This document shows, piece after piece, positions 7,015 through 16,643 of a stretch of DNA of 30,098 nt (the first letter of the stretch is position 1; each line of letters begins with the position of its first letter). The DNA comes from Prevotella sp. Its GTDB lineage: Bacteria > Bacteroidota > Bacteroidia > Bacteroidales > Bacteroidaceae. The stretch covers positions 1 to 30,098 of the forward strand of contig JAJPZD010000197.1 in assembly GCA_021204605.1 (NCBI GenBank), in the 5' to 3' direction. The notes beneath the pieces are model-generated. The model ran no database searches and was not told the origin of the DNA. It saw nothing but the letters and a program-made list of their open reading frames with translations. A program made the position numbers and the translations under genes.

Positions 7015-9546
7015 ATGGCAAGTCAATTCTCACCAAAAGTATCTCAAATTCTCGCATTCAGCCGAGAGGAGGCAGCCCGTTTGGCAAGCAGGTCTGTCGG
7101 CCCGGAACATCTGCTCTTGGGTATCATGCGCGACAAAACAAGTCCGGTAAATAAATTATTCTTAAAGTCTGATATTAATATTCTTTCAGTAAAGTATGAA
7201 CTCGAACAGAAAGTGCGCGAGGATGATTTGTTCCAACCGCTGAACACCAACGAGCTCGTGCTTAATGAAAATGCAAGCAAAATATTGAAACTCGCCGTCT
7301 TGGAGGCTCGCAGAATGGCACACCACACGGTAAGTGAGGTGCACCTGCTCCTCGCTATCCTTAGAGTGGAAAATGGCGCTAAGGAGGTCCTGGAATTCAA
7401 CAACATGACTTACGAGAATACTTTGGCCTTTTTCCAAAGCATGAGGAAAACAGTGTCTGACGGCCTTGACATCCCTGAAAAGGATGATGATGACTCTCTG
7501 AACATCAACGGCAACAACTCGCAAAAGTCTAGACAACAAACCACCACCACGACAAAACACCCCGGCGGTAAAACTCCCATTCTTGACAATTTCGGCTCCG
7601 ACCTAACACTGGCTGCCGCAGAGGGCAAGCTCGACCCTGTCGTAGGACGGAAACGTGAAATTCAACGTGTAACCGAGATCCTCTGCCGACGCAAGAAAAA
7701 CAACCCGATACTTATCGGTGAACCAGGTGTCGGAAAAAGCGCTATTGTTGAGGGACTGGCTCAACTGATAAACAACCACCAGACATCGCCCGTGCTCTTC
7801 AACAAACGCATCTTCAGCCTTGATATGGCGGGCATCGTGGCTGGCACAAAATACCGCGGCCAGTTCGAGGAACGTGTCCGCGCTTTAATAAAGGAAATCG
7901 AGCAAAACCCTGAAGTGATAATCTTCATAGACGAGATACATACTCTTGTGGGCGCCGGCTCCACTCCTGGCTCCATGGATGCCGCCAATATGCTGAAACC
8001 GGCGTTGGCAAGGGGCACTATACAGTGCATCGGCGCCACAACGCTTGATGAATACCGCAATTCGATAGAGAAAGATGGGGCTTTGGAACGACGTTTCCAG
8101 AAAATTGTCGTTGACCCTACCTCCGCTGAGGAGACAACAGCAATCCTCAATAACATCAAGGGGCGTTATGAGAAACATCATAATGTGACTTATTCTGATG
8201 ATGCGATAACGGCATGCGTCAAATTGACAGAACGATATGTCACCGACCGCTCCTTCCCCGACAAGGCGATTGACGCTCTTGACGAGTCCGGCTCTTGCGT
8301 GCACCTGAAAAACGCTCACGTTCCTCCGGAAATCGAGGAGAAAGAAAAGGAAATCGCTTACGTGAAAGAACGGAAGTTGGAAGCCGTGAAGAACCAGAAA
8401 TTCGAATTGGCAGCAAGTTTCAGGGATAAGCAACTTGAACTCGAGGCGGAAATGGAACAACTGAGAGAGCAATGGCTGAACAACTGTTCCTCAGAGCGTG
8501 ACATCGTGACTGAACATGACGTAGCTGATGTTGTATCAATAATGACCAATGTGCCGGTTCAGCGCATGGAAGAGGATGAGGGCACTCGTCTCAGCAAAAT
8601 GGGGGACATTCTCAAACATGCCGTGATAGCACAAGACAAGGCAATAGACAAGGTCGTAAAGGCAATACAGCGAAACCGTGTCGGCCTGCATGAACCTAAC
8701 CGCCCTATCGGGGCTTTCCTCTTCTTAGGCCCTACCGGCGTGGGCAAGACTTACCTCGCGAAGAAATTGGCTGAACAGATGTTCGGCAAGAGCGACTCCA
8801 TGATACGTATCGACATGAGCGAGTACAGCGAGAGTTTCAACACTTCGCGTTTAGTTGGCGCCCCTCCTGGATATGTTGGATACGAGGAAGGCGGACAACT
8901 CACCGAGAGAGTGCGCAGACACCCCTACTCTATCGTGCTCTTAGACGAAATAGAAAAGGCTCATGGCAATGTGTTCAACATGCTGCTGCAGGTGCTTGAC
9001 GAGGGACGACTCACCGATGGCAACGGCAGAACCGTTGACTTCCGCAACACCGTGATTATAATGACGAGTAATGCCGGAACTCGGCAACTTAAGGAGTTTG
9101 GCAGGGGGGTCGGTTTCAATGCCGGCGGTCTGGGCGCGAACATGGATGACAAGGACAAGGAATATGCCCGCAGCATAATCCAGAAAAGCCTTAGCAAACA
9201 ATTCAGCCCTGAATTTCTCAACCGCCTCGATGAGATAATCACTTTCGACCAACTCGATCTCGAGGCTATCAAGAAGATTGTCTGCTTAGAGTTGGAAGGC
9301 CTCTATAAGCGTGTCTCTGATATGGGATTCTCTATGGAATTGACTGATGCAGCAAAGGGGTTTGTCGCCACAAAAGGATATGACGTGCAATTCGGCGCCC
9401 GCCCTCTTAAACGTGCAATACAAAACTATATCGAGGATGGCGTCTGCGAAATGCTCTTAGATGGCAAGTTGGAAAAAGGTGATATCATATTGGTTGACAA
9501 AAATACTGAAAAAGAATCTTTATCTTTCTCAATAAAAGCGGACTGA
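7015..9546 (+). CDS. clpC: ATP-dependent Clp protease ATPase subunit ClpC
   Basis: ClpC is an AAA+ unfoldase that feeds damaged or tagged proteins to the ClpP protease in the cytoplasm. The 843-residue protein has two N-terminal Clp repeats (about 1-145), a Q/T-rich linker, a first ATPase domain with Walker A GEPGVGKS at 235-242 and Walker B FIDEIH, a short middle domain with a UVR-like helical pair, and a second ATPase domain with GPTGVGKT at 572-579 and LLDEIE. The short middle domain separates it from ClpB. It is followed directly by a terminator whose loop contains its stop codon, and preceded by a sigma-54-type promoter, so it appears to be a separately controlled single gene. Confidence 0.95.
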   Translation: MASQFSPKVSQILAFSREEAARLASRSVGPEHLLLGIMRDKTSPVNKLFLKSDINILSVKYELEQKVREDDLFQPLNTNELVLNENASKILKLAVLEARRMAHHTVSEVHLLLAILRVENGAKEVLEFNNMTYENTLAFFQSMRKTVSDGLDIPEKDDDDSLNINGNNSQKSRQQTTTTTKHPGGKTPILDNFGSDLTLAAAEGKLDPVVGRKREIQRVTEILCRRKKNNPILIGEPGVGKSAIVEGLAQLINNHQTSPVLFNKRIFSLDMAGIVAGTKYRGQFEERVRALIKEIEQNPEVIIFIDEIHTLVGAGSTPGSMDAANMLKPALARGTIQCIGATTLDEYRNSIEKDGALERRFQKIVVDPTSAEETTAILNNIKGRYEKHHNVTYSDDAITACVKLTERYVTDRSFPDKAIDALDESGSCVHLKNAHVPPEIEEKEKEIAYVKERKLEAVKNQKFELAASFRDKQLELEAEMEQLREQWLNNCSSERDIVTEHDVADVVSIMTNVPVQRMEEDEGTRLSKMGDILKHAVIAQDKAIDKVVKAIQRNRVGLHEPNRPIGAFLFLGPTGVGKTYLAKKLAEQMFGKSDSMIRIDMSEYSESFNTSRLVGAPPGYVGYEEGGQLTERVRRHPYSIVLLDEIEKAHGNVFNMLLQVLDEGRLTDGNGRTVDFRNTVIIMTSNAGTRQLKEFGRGVGFNAGGLGANMDDKDKEYARSIIQKSLSKQFSPEFLNRLDEIITFDQLDLEAIKKIVCLELEGLYKRVSDMGFSMELTDAAKGFVATKGYDVQFGARPLKRAIQNYIEDGVCEMLLDGKLEKGDIILVDKNTEKESLSFSIKAD

Positions 9547-9560
9547 TGTCCGCTTTTATT
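9531..9560. terminator. Bidirectional terminator overlapping the clpC stop codon
   Basis: A perfect 13-base-pair stem, AATAAAAGCGGAC (9531-9543) and GTCCGCTTTTATT (9548-9560), has the loop TGAT. The clpC stop TGA (9544-9546) is inside the loop, so the last four clpC codons form the left arm. The A/T ends allow it to work on both strands, serving clpC and the convergent DUF5715 gene, whose coding end is three bases away. Confidence 0.9.
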
Positions 9561-9563
9561 CTC

Positions 9564-10463
9564 TTATCTCACTGTTATGTGGAAACAGCCTTGCTTCACC
9601 TCATATTTCACATAGCAACGCCCTGCCTCACGCATATCCCTCAACACCTCACTAAGCACCCATTTCAATGTGTCGTTGCGGACAGCACGACGTGGCTCGG
9701 CACATGGATCACTTACCGTCTTATAGCGGTTGTAGCAAATGTCAAACGTGGTGCCATAAAGATGACATGAGTTCTCCGTGGCGTTACTGTTGTAGTTGCT
9801 CAACTTCTTAACATCATCACGGGAACGCATCACACTGGTTACGATAATCTGATGCAACGGCACTCCTTTGATCTGAAGACTGTCATAGAATGAACGTCCA
9901 ATGTCGTTTAAAAGCACTGCCGCACGCGGCACTAAATATGGAATGCTCCTTTGTAGCTTGTCTATATGATAATATGGATTTGCACCAACAAACACGAGCT
10001 CTGATTTACGCTGCTCGGCATCTCTGCGATTCTGTACCGGGGACACGCCATACTTGGTCGCTGCTCCTATCTGCAAGTCCTGACCATCTGGAAACGTCTT
10101 GGCATAGCCTGGTACACTGCTTATCTTGTTTCTCACCTCATTGTAATTGGCATCAAAGAAATTCGGAACAGCCAAAGGAAACGGTGATGTTGACAGAATT
10201 TCCTCCCCTGATTTCTCAACACGAGAAACTCCTGTGTCTTTTGTTTCGGTTTTTGCAATAGCAACTACCTTAACAGGCTTTTTTTTATCCTTTTTATCTT
10301 TGGAATCCTTCTCCTCCTTAACAGCTACCGTGTTCTTTTCCTCCTTCTGAACAGCTTTTTCTGACGTGTCTCCTGCCACTGATGGAAATAATATACGTAC
10401 AAGGGCTAACAGGATTACGACAATCGAAAAACCCAATAGATATCTGTTTTTTGTTATTTTCAT
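9564..10463 (-). CDS. DUF5715 family protein, M15-peptidase-like
   Basis: The 299-residue protein has one N-terminal membrane anchor (about 9-25), a highly charged K/E-rich linker (about 35-66), then a globular domain I assign to DUF5715, a family of Bacteroidetes. In the C-terminal part, SCHLYGTTFD places S232, H234 and D241 in the spacing S-x-H-x(6)-D seen in zinc D,D-carboxypeptidases of family M15 (VanX/VanY type). A late E288 and H295 (CFHITV) could complete the site, although the glutamate is seven rather than three residues before the histidine. If so, it would be an inner-membrane-anchored periplasmic peptidoglycan peptidase. The nearby PBP4 gene fits that. Function is inferred; the family assignment rests on recognition only. 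Confidence 0.7.
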   Translation of the reverse strand: MKITKNRYLLGFSIVVILLALVRILFPSVAGDTSEKAVQKEEKNTVAVKEEKDSKDKKDKKKPVKVVAIAKTETKDTGVSRVEKSGEEILSTSPFPLAVPNFFDANYNEVRNKISSVPGYAKTFPDGQDLQIGAATKYGVSPVQNRRDAEQRKSELVFVGANPYYHIDKLQRSIPYLVPRAAVLLNDIGRSFYDSLQIKGVPLHQIIVTSVMRSRDDVKKLSNYNSNATENSCHLYGTTFDICYNRYKTVSDPCAEPRRAVRNDTLKWVLSEVLRDMREAGRCYVKYEVKQGCFHITVR

Positions 10464-10485
10464 TGATTTTTCTCAATATTCATTA

Positions 10486-10493
10486 CAAAGATA
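10486..10493 (-). promoter_or_regulatory. Putative -7 box for the DUF5715 gene
   Basis: On the minus strand this reads TATCTTTG, a match to TAnnTTTG, 22 bases upstream of the DUF5715 start. No clear -33 element is visible. Confidence 0.45.
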
Positions 10494-10537
10494 ATGCTTT
10501 TATGTGAATATTTGATGCCTTTTTGAGATAAAATATC

Positions 10538-10545
10538 TATCTTTG
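10538..10545 (+). promoter_or_regulatory. -7 box for the PH-domain/PBP4 gene pair
   Basis: TATCTTTG matches TAnnTTTG and lies 26 bases before the ATG at 10572. A TTTG at 10511-10514 could serve as the -33 element, with a rather long spacer of 23 bases. Confidence 0.55.
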
Positions 10546-10571
10546 TACCAAAAGGACAAAACATCTCAACA

Positions 10572-10988
10572 ATGGACAGAACTTTTCATTATAGAATTTC
10601 GTGGCTTAACATCGTCAGCATCATTGTCGTGGCCGCTGCTATGCTGTATTTTCTTTGGCACCGCTCCACAGCATGTATTATTGTCGGTTTCATCCTCTTG
10701 TTTATCACACTGCTGATGATTGAGAGAATTATACACACTGAATATACCCTGACTTCCGACGGACTGCTTTACATCAAACGCGGACGACTATCTCGCACGA
10801 TAATAATACGAATAGAGGATATCATCACTTTCCGCCTGGTGAAATCCAATTCCCTTACGTTGAGATTTATCCTGATAGAATATGGTGTCGGACAGCAGAT
10901 TGCCGTGCAGCCTGTAAACGAACCTGCATTCCTGGAGGAAATAAGAAAACGACATCCAAAATTGCAGAACAGGAAAACAAGTAAATGA
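10572..10988 (+). CDS. Membrane protein with bacterial PH-like domain
   Basis: The 138-residue product has two adjacent membrane helices at about 9-29 and 34-50, then a soluble region (about 56-125) of alternating beta strands, TLTSDGLLYIKRG followed by IEDIITFRLV. This resembles the bacterial PH-like domain found after paired helices in small membrane proteins. The function is unknown. Its stop overlaps the start of the PBP4 gene (ATGA at 10985-10988), so the two are almost certainly translated together, which suggests an envelope role. A -7 box lies 26 bases upstream. Confidence 0.7.
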   Translation: MDRTFHYRISWLNIVSIIVVAAAMLYFLWHRSTACIIVGFILLFITLLMIERIIHTEYTLTSDGLLYIKRGRLSRTIIIRIEDIITFRLVKSNSLTLRFILIEYGVGQQIAVQPVNEPAFLEEIRKRHPKLQNRKTSK

Positions 10989-12277
10989 ACAGTCTCTTAC
11001 ATCTTCATTGGAGGGTTATCATCTCCTTGACAGCGCTGTTCCTTTGCAGTACCATGCCTGCCGTCTCTCAGAATGATACTGACAACATTATTGGAATCGG
11101 GGAGGAATACGATGACAGTGAGGATGATTTTGTCGTTGTCGACTCGTCTTTCGTCGAAAACAGCTCTTCGTGGACTGCAAACATAAAACAGAGGTTGGAC
11201 CTCTTGTTGGAAAACGACATTTTCCTGACTACCTCTGTCGGAATGTTTATCTATGACCTCACCGATAATACCGTGTTATATAATTACAACGAAAAACAAC
11301 TAATGCGGCCGGCAAGCACCATGAAAATGATTACTGCCGTCACCGCTCTCGACAATCTTGGCTGCGATTACAAACTCCGCACCCAACTAAACTATACAGG
11401 ATCCATCGATAACAGCGTGCTTAACGGCAATATCTATATCAAAGGCGACTTTGACCCTTTGTTCGATACTGTTGACCTTGACATGCTTATCGACTGCATA
11501 AAGGACATGGGCATCTCGATGATCAACGGAAACGTTTACTTGGACTTGTCTATGAAAGACAACGACAAACTGGGGGAAGGTTGGTGCTGGGACGACGACA
11601 ATCCTACACTGACGCCTCTGTTACTCTCCGGCAAGGATGTGTTTGCTGCCAAATTCAAAAACCGACTTGCAGATAAGAATATCAAATATGGGGGGCTGAT
11701 GCTGGTGGGTAACACTCCACAGGATGCAAAACCAATCGTTGCCGTCTCAAGAAAACTCTGCGACCTGTTGCCGCAGATGATGAAAAACAGCGACAACCTC
11801 TTTGCAGAAGCCATCTTCTACCAACTTGCCGCTTCTGCAACATCTTCTGGCAATGCCACAGCAAAGCATGGACGACAAATGGTAAACAAAATGATCAGAA
11901 AATTAGGTCTCGACACATCTGATTATTACGTGGCTGATGGCAGCGGACTGTCGCTATATGATTATGTGTCTCCGCAATTAGAAGTGGAGTTCTTGAAATA
12001 TGCCTATAATAACAAGGTTATCTTCGATGAACTATACAAGACAATGCCTATCGCCGGTGTTGACGGTACTCTATACGACCGTATGCGGAGCGGCTATGCT
12101 CACGGCAACGTTCACGCTAAAACCGGTACTGTTACAAGGGTGAGCGCATTGGCTGGGTATTGTACTGCCGCAAACGGCCATTTCGTATGCTTCTCAATCA
12201 TAAACATGGGAATACCCAAAGCTGAGATAGGCAGAAAATTCCAAGATGCTGTTTGCGAATCCTTGTGCCGTCCGTAA
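10985..12277 (+). CDS. dacB: D-alanyl-D-alanine carboxypeptidase/endopeptidase (PBP4, DacB family)
   Basis: This is a periplasmic low-molecular-weight penicillin-binding protein of peptidase family S13, which removes the terminal D-Ala from peptidoglycan stem peptides or cuts cross-links. The three active-site motifs are present: S111-T-M-K114, S269-D-N271 and K379-T-G381. A hydrophobic N-terminus (about 9-29) acts as signal peptide and is followed by an acidic stretch (EEYDDSEDDF). At 430 residues it is shorter than E. coli PBP4, with about 155 residues between the first two motifs instead of roughly 240, so part of the inserted domain region is reduced. It overlaps the upstream PH-domain gene by four bases. 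Confidence 0.92.
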   Translation: MNSLLHLHWRVIISLTALFLCSTMPAVSQNDTDNIIGIGEEYDDSEDDFVVVDSSFVENSSSWTANIKQRLDLLLENDIFLTTSVGMFIYDLTDNTVLYNYNEKQLMRPASTMKMITAVTALDNLGCDYKLRTQLNYTGSIDNSVLNGNIYIKGDFDPLFDTVDLDMLIDCIKDMGISMINGNVYLDLSMKDNDKLGEGWCWDDDNPTLTPLLLSGKDVFAAKFKNRLADKNIKYGGLMLVGNTPQDAKPIVAVSRKLCDLLPQMMKNSDNLFAEAIFYQLAASATSSGNATAKHGRQMVNKMIRKLGLDTSDYYVADGSGLSLYDYVSPQLEVEFLKYAYNNKVIFDELYKTMPIAGVDGTLYDRMRSGYAHGNVHAKTGTVTRVSALAGYCTAANGHFVCFSIINMGIPKAEIGRKFQDAVCESLCRP

Positions 12278-12335
12278 CGCATTTCTCAATACATTAAATT
12301 TTCTATAAATCAAATATATAGCTTTTAATCAATTC

Positions 12336-15077
12336 ATGAAAAACTTCTCTATATTGCTTTTCGCTTGCTGCTCACTGCTCCACACTCCATTGACTTTGTT
12401 CGCACAGCAGCCTGATTGGTTACCTATCATTACCGATATGAAACCTGGCTCTCGTTGGTGGCTGATGGGCAGCGCCTTAGACTCGCTCAACATTGCTTAC
12501 AACTTAGGTGAATACGGCAAGGCTGGAATGGGAACAATGGAGATTACTCCAATCTACGGTGTGCAAGGAAATGACAATAACGAGATACCATTCCTTTCAG
12601 AACGCTGGATGAACATGTACCGCTATACCGTGGAGCAAGCTGAGAAAAACGGTATGCAAATAGACATGAACACTGGCACTGGATGGCCATTCGGCGGACC
12701 GAATGTAACAACAGAAGATGCGGCATGCAAACTCGTCGTTTCAGAATATGATGTCAAAGGGGGCAAAAAAACAGTTGAACAAATCGGCGTAACTGATGAG
12801 AAACAAATGAATTACGCAAAGTTGGAAAGACTGATGGCATTCTCCGAAAAGGGTGATATTATCGATTTGACATCTTTAGTGAATGATGGTGTGCTCACTT
12901 GGAAAGCTCCAAAAGGCAACTGGCATCTGATAGCTGCCTTCTGTGGCAAGACATTGCAGACTGTGAAACGTGCCGCACCCGGCGGTGAAGGCCTCGTGAT
13001 AGACCATTTCTCAAAACGGGCTGTGAAAAACTATCTGCAAGGTTTCGACAAGGTATTTGAAAATACTGGCACAACTCCTCCTCACTTGTTTTTCAATGAC
13101 TCTTACGAAGTTTACGAAGCCGACTGGACGGAGGGCCTTTTCGACGAGTTCGAAAGACTGCGAGGATACAAATTAGAAAACTATCTGCCTCAGTTTTTAT
13201 CAGAAAATCGCAACGACACTATAGCAAGAATAATATCAGACTATAGAGAGACGCTATCTGACCTCCTTTTGGAGAACTTCACTAAGCAGTGGACTGAATG
13301 GGCACACAAACGCGGCTCCGGCACACGCAACCAGGCTCATGGATCTCCTGGAAACCTGATTGATCTATATGCAACTGTCGATGTACCAGAATGTGAAGGC
13401 TTCGGATTGTCGGATTTCGGTATCAAGGGATTGCGTAAAGACTCGCTGACACGCGCAAACTTCTCTGACCTGTCGGTGCTGAAATATGCTTCTTCGGCTG
13501 CTCATATCACAGGAAAACCTTATACTTCTTCTGAAACTTTCACATGGCTGACAGAACATTTCAGAACTTCTCTATCACAGTGCAAGCCTGATCTGGACTT
13601 GATGTTCGTATCGGGCGTGAACCATGTGTTCTTCCATGGCACTACTTATTCCCCCAAAAATGACCCATGGCCAGGCTGGAAATTCTATGCCTCCATAGAC
13701 ATGAGTATGACTAACCCTTTCTGGAAAGCCGTTCCTTCTTTTTTCGATTACATTTCTCGTTGCCAGAGTTTTCTGCAATATGGCAAACCTGACAATGACT
13801 TCCTGCTTTACCTGCCCATTTACGACATTTGGTACGAGCAAAGTGGCAGGTTCCTGATGTTTGATATCCACAAAATGGGTGAACGGGCACCTCGCTTCAT
13901 AGAAACAGTGCAGAGAATTGAGACCGCAGGCTATGATGTTGATTATATCTCTGACAAGTACATAGAAGAAACCTCTGTAAAAGAAAACGAACTGCTCACG
14001 CTATGTGGTGCTAAATACAAAGCAATAATAGTACCAGGAGCAAAACTGATGCCTGAAAAGACATTGAAAAAACTTTTAGAGTTAGCTGATAATGGGGCAA
14101 CCATAGTATTCCTCGACCAATACCCAAAGGATGTCCCAGGATTACAAGGACTTGACAAACGTAGAGATGATTTTGCGCAACTGCTTGACAAATTGAAGAA
14201 TAATGCTAACATTATTTTCGGTACGGATTGCAACAAGACATTGACACAAACAGGAGTGGCGGCAGAAACGCTGAAAAAAGACCACGGCCTGAGTTACATC
14301 CGGCGCACGAACGAAGATGGATACCATTATTTCATTTCAGCTTTGACATCCACCGATACAGATGGTTGGATTCCATTGGCAATAAACGCAAAATCTGCCG
14401 TTCTCTACAATCCGATGACTGGAAAAAGTGGTAAAATCCCTGTCAGAACAGCCAATGGCAAAACGGAGGTATATCTGCAGTTACGCTCAGGCGAGTCTGC
14501 CATTTTAAAAACTTACACCAACGAGGATATTCAATGTGATACTTATAATTATTACGAGCCTGACGATTATTCAATTGCAATAGACAATGATTGGGATTTC
14601 CATTTTGTTGAGAGTATGCCTCAAGTTACGGGAACACCAGAAAAAGTAGAACTTGGAAGTTGGACGGAACTGCCCGGAGAAAACACTAAAAACACTATGG
14701 GAACGGCTTGTTATTCCACATCTTTCTTCCTACACGAACAGGCTGATGAATGGTTGCTTTCATTGGGCGACGTTCGTGAAAGTGCGAAAGTAAAAATCAA
14801 CGGACAGGAAATAGGCTCATTGTGGGCTGTGCCTTACTACTGCTACGTGGGCAACTATCTGCGTCAAGGTGAGAATACCATCGAAATAGAAGTTACCAAC
14901 CTGCCGGCAAACCGCATTGCGGAAATGGACAGACAAGAGATACCTTGGCGAAAGTTCAAGGAGATAAATATCGTGAAATTGGACTACTCGAAAGGCACTT
15001 ACGCTAACTGGCAACCTATGGAAAGCGGACTGTTGGGACCCGTCCAACTCATTCCTATGAATAATATAAATCCATAA
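12336..15077 (+). CDS. GH106 alpha-L-rhamnosidase
   Basis: This secreted or periplasmic enzyme should remove alpha-L-rhamnose from rhamnogalacturonan fragments. The 913-residue protein has a signal peptide ending near LFAQQ (about 24), then sequence typical of GH106 from the start of the mature chain: KPGSRWWLMGSALD, GTGWPFGGP, and a central FFNDSYEVYEADWTEG. The C-terminus is a beta-sandwich of the sugar-binding or GH2-like type (LGDVRESAKVKINGQEIGSL). It is somewhat shorter than the best-known Bacteroides GH106 proteins. It is the first of four closely spaced genes encoding pectin enzymes, with a 15-base gap to GH28. The family assignment is confident; the exact linkage cut is inferred from the neighbours. 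Confidence 0.92.
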   Translation: MKNFSILLFACCSLLHTPLTLFAQQPDWLPIITDMKPGSRWWLMGSALDSLNIAYNLGEYGKAGMGTMEITPIYGVQGNDNNEIPFLSERWMNMYRYTVEQAEKNGMQIDMNTGTGWPFGGPNVTTEDAACKLVVSEYDVKGGKKTVEQIGVTDEKQMNYAKLERLMAFSEKGDIIDLTSLVNDGVLTWKAPKGNWHLIAAFCGKTLQTVKRAAPGGEGLVIDHFSKRAVKNYLQGFDKVFENTGTTPPHLFFNDSYEVYEADWTEGLFDEFERLRGYKLENYLPQFLSENRNDTIARIISDYRETLSDLLLENFTKQWTEWAHKRGSGTRNQAHGSPGNLIDLYATVDVPECEGFGLSDFGIKGLRKDSLTRANFSDLSVLKYASSAAHITGKPYTSSETFTWLTEHFRTSLSQCKPDLDLMFVSGVNHVFFHGTTYSPKNDPWPGWKFYASIDMSMTNPFWKAVPSFFDYISRCQSFLQYGKPDNDFLLYLPIYDIWYEQSGRFLMFDIHKMGERAPRFIETVQRIETAGYDVDYISDKYIEETSVKENELLTLCGAKYKAIIVPGAKLMPEKTLKKLLELADNGATIVFLDQYPKDVPGLQGLDKRRDDFAQLLDKLKNNANIIFGTDCNKTLTQTGVAAETLKKDHGLSYIRRTNEDGYHYFISALTSTDTDGWIPLAINAKSAVLYNPMTGKSGKIPVRTANGKTEVYLQLRSGESAILKTYTNEDIQCDTYNYYEPDDYSIAIDNDWDFHFVESMPQVTGTPEKVELGSWTELPGENTKNTMGTACYSTSFFLHEQADEWLLSLGDVRESAKVKINGQEIGSLWAVPYYCYVGNYLRQGENTIEIEVTNLPANRIAEMDRQEIPWRKFKEINIVKLDYSKGTYANWQPMESGLLGPVQLIPMNNINP

Positions 15078-15092
15078 TAAAACAGCTACAAA

Positions 15093-16619
15093 ATGAAAAA
15101 ACTATCTTTCATCCTGTTATCCCTAATGATTGGGGGCATCTCAATACTGGCACAGTCAAGTGATTACATATACAGTGTGGTGTATGAAAACCTGCCGTTT
15201 GAAATGCCGCAAGTGGATGCGCCCGTGTTTCCAGACCGCAACGTAACACTGACCGACTACGGCGCTGTCGGAAATGGTACACAGCTCTGTACCGAGGCGT
15301 TTGCCAAGGCTATTGACGACTTGTCGGCACAGGGAGGAGGACATCTGATTGTCCCCACTGGCATCTGGTTCACTGGTCCTATCGTATTGAAAAGCAACAT
15401 CGACCTGCACTTGGATAAAGGCGCGGTAATTCTGTTCTCACCTGATGTTGACATGTACCCGTTGGTAAATACCTCCTTCGAGGGCTTGGACACAAGACGC
15501 TGCCAATCTCCTGTTTCTGGACTGAACCTTACCAATGTGGCAATCACTGGCCAAGGCGCCATCGACGGCAACGGACAGGCATGGCGACCTTTGAAACGTG
15601 GAAAGGTTACAGACAGCCAGTGGAAAAGCATGACTTCACATGGCGGCGTGTTCAAACGTAACGACTACTGGTTCCCTCATGCAGAGACATTGCGGGGGGA
15701 CAGCCTGAGTAACATGAACGTACCACAGAACCTGCAGACAGAAGAAGAATGGCTGAGCATCAAGCCTTTCCTGCGCCCTGTAATGATAAGTCTTATTTCC
15801 TGCAAAAACGTGTTGCTGCAAGGTGTCATCTTCCAAAACTCACCCGCATGGAACTTACATCCGCTTATGTGCGAGAACGTGATAGTTGACGGCGTACAGG
15901 TTCGCAATCCAAGTTACGCACAGAATGGTGACGGTATAGATTTGGAATCTTGCAAGAATGTATTGATAATAAACTCGTCTTTTGATGTCGGTGATGATGG
16001 TATCTGCATAAAGAGCGGCAAGGACGAGGACGGTATCAAGCGTGGTATTCCCTGCGAAAATGTTATAGTTAACGGCTGTACTGTTTACGCCGGCCATGGA
16101 GGATTCGTTGTCGGCAGTGAGATGAGCGGCGGCGTACGCAACATTTCCGTAAGCAAATGCCAATTCCTCGGCACTGACGTGGGCCTGCGTTTCAAGAGTA
16201 CCAGAGGACGTGGCGGAATAGTTGAGAATATCTGGGTTGACAACATCTCAATGATCAATATCCCCACCGAACCGATCAACTTCAACCTGTATTACGGCGG
16301 CAAGTCGGCTATCGAGGTACTTGAGAGCGGCGAGACCGTTCCTGTCGAGGTCGCCCCAGAACCAGTTGACATCACCACCCCGTGTTTCCGCAACATCTTC
16401 ATCAGTAACCTGACATGCTCCAACGCACGCAGGGCATTGTATTTCAACGGACTGCCTGAAATGCCTATCAAGAATATCCAGTTGGAGAACATCTACATAA
16501 CTTCCGACCTCTGCGGTGAGTTTATTTACAGTGATGATATCTCTCTGAAAAATGTGAATATCGTTTCCAAAGACGGTAAGGACATCACCACAAACTACTG
16601 CAATAATATATCAAGATAA
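15093..16619 (+). CDS. GH28 polygalacturonase-family glycoside hydrolase
   Basis: GH28 enzymes hydrolyse alpha-galacturonic acid linkages in pectin on a right-handed beta-helix. All active-site groups are present in the 508-residue product: N278-x-D280, D301-D302, G-H335-G and R366-x-K368. A signal peptide ends near ILAQ (about 21). The N-terminal part has the usual opening (VTLTDYGAVGNGT). In this context an exo-acting galacturonidase on rhamnogalacturonan-type oligosaccharides is more likely than a homogalacturonan endo-enzyme, but that is inference. It lies 15 bases after GH106 and 24 bases before GH105. Confidence 0.93.
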   Translation: MKKLSFILLSLMIGGISILAQSSDYIYSVVYENLPFEMPQVDAPVFPDRNVTLTDYGAVGNGTQLCTEAFAKAIDDLSAQGGGHLIVPTGIWFTGPIVLKSNIDLHLDKGAVILFSPDVDMYPLVNTSFEGLDTRRCQSPVSGLNLTNVAITGQGAIDGNGQAWRPLKRGKVTDSQWKSMTSHGGVFKRNDYWFPHAETLRGDSLSNMNVPQNLQTEEEWLSIKPFLRPVMISLISCKNVLLQGVIFQNSPAWNLHPLMCENVIVDGVQVRNPSYAQNGDGIDLESCKNVLIINSSFDVGDDGICIKSGKDEDGIKRGIPCENVIVNGCTVYAGHGGFVVGSEMSGGVRNISVSKCQFLGTDVGLRFKSTRGRGGIVENIWVDNISMINIPTEPINFNLYYGGKSAIEVLESGETVPVEVAPEPVDITTPCFRNIFISNLTCSNARRALYFNGLPEMPIKNIQLENIYITSDLCGEFIYSDDISLKNVNIVSKDGKDITTNYCNNISR

Positions 16620-16643
16620 TCATAATTCAATAACTTTACATTT

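Noticed and set aside
7885..8472. A 195-codon open frame on the minus strand inside clpC
   Set aside because: It is antisense to conserved AAA+ sequence with no motif or start signal of its own.
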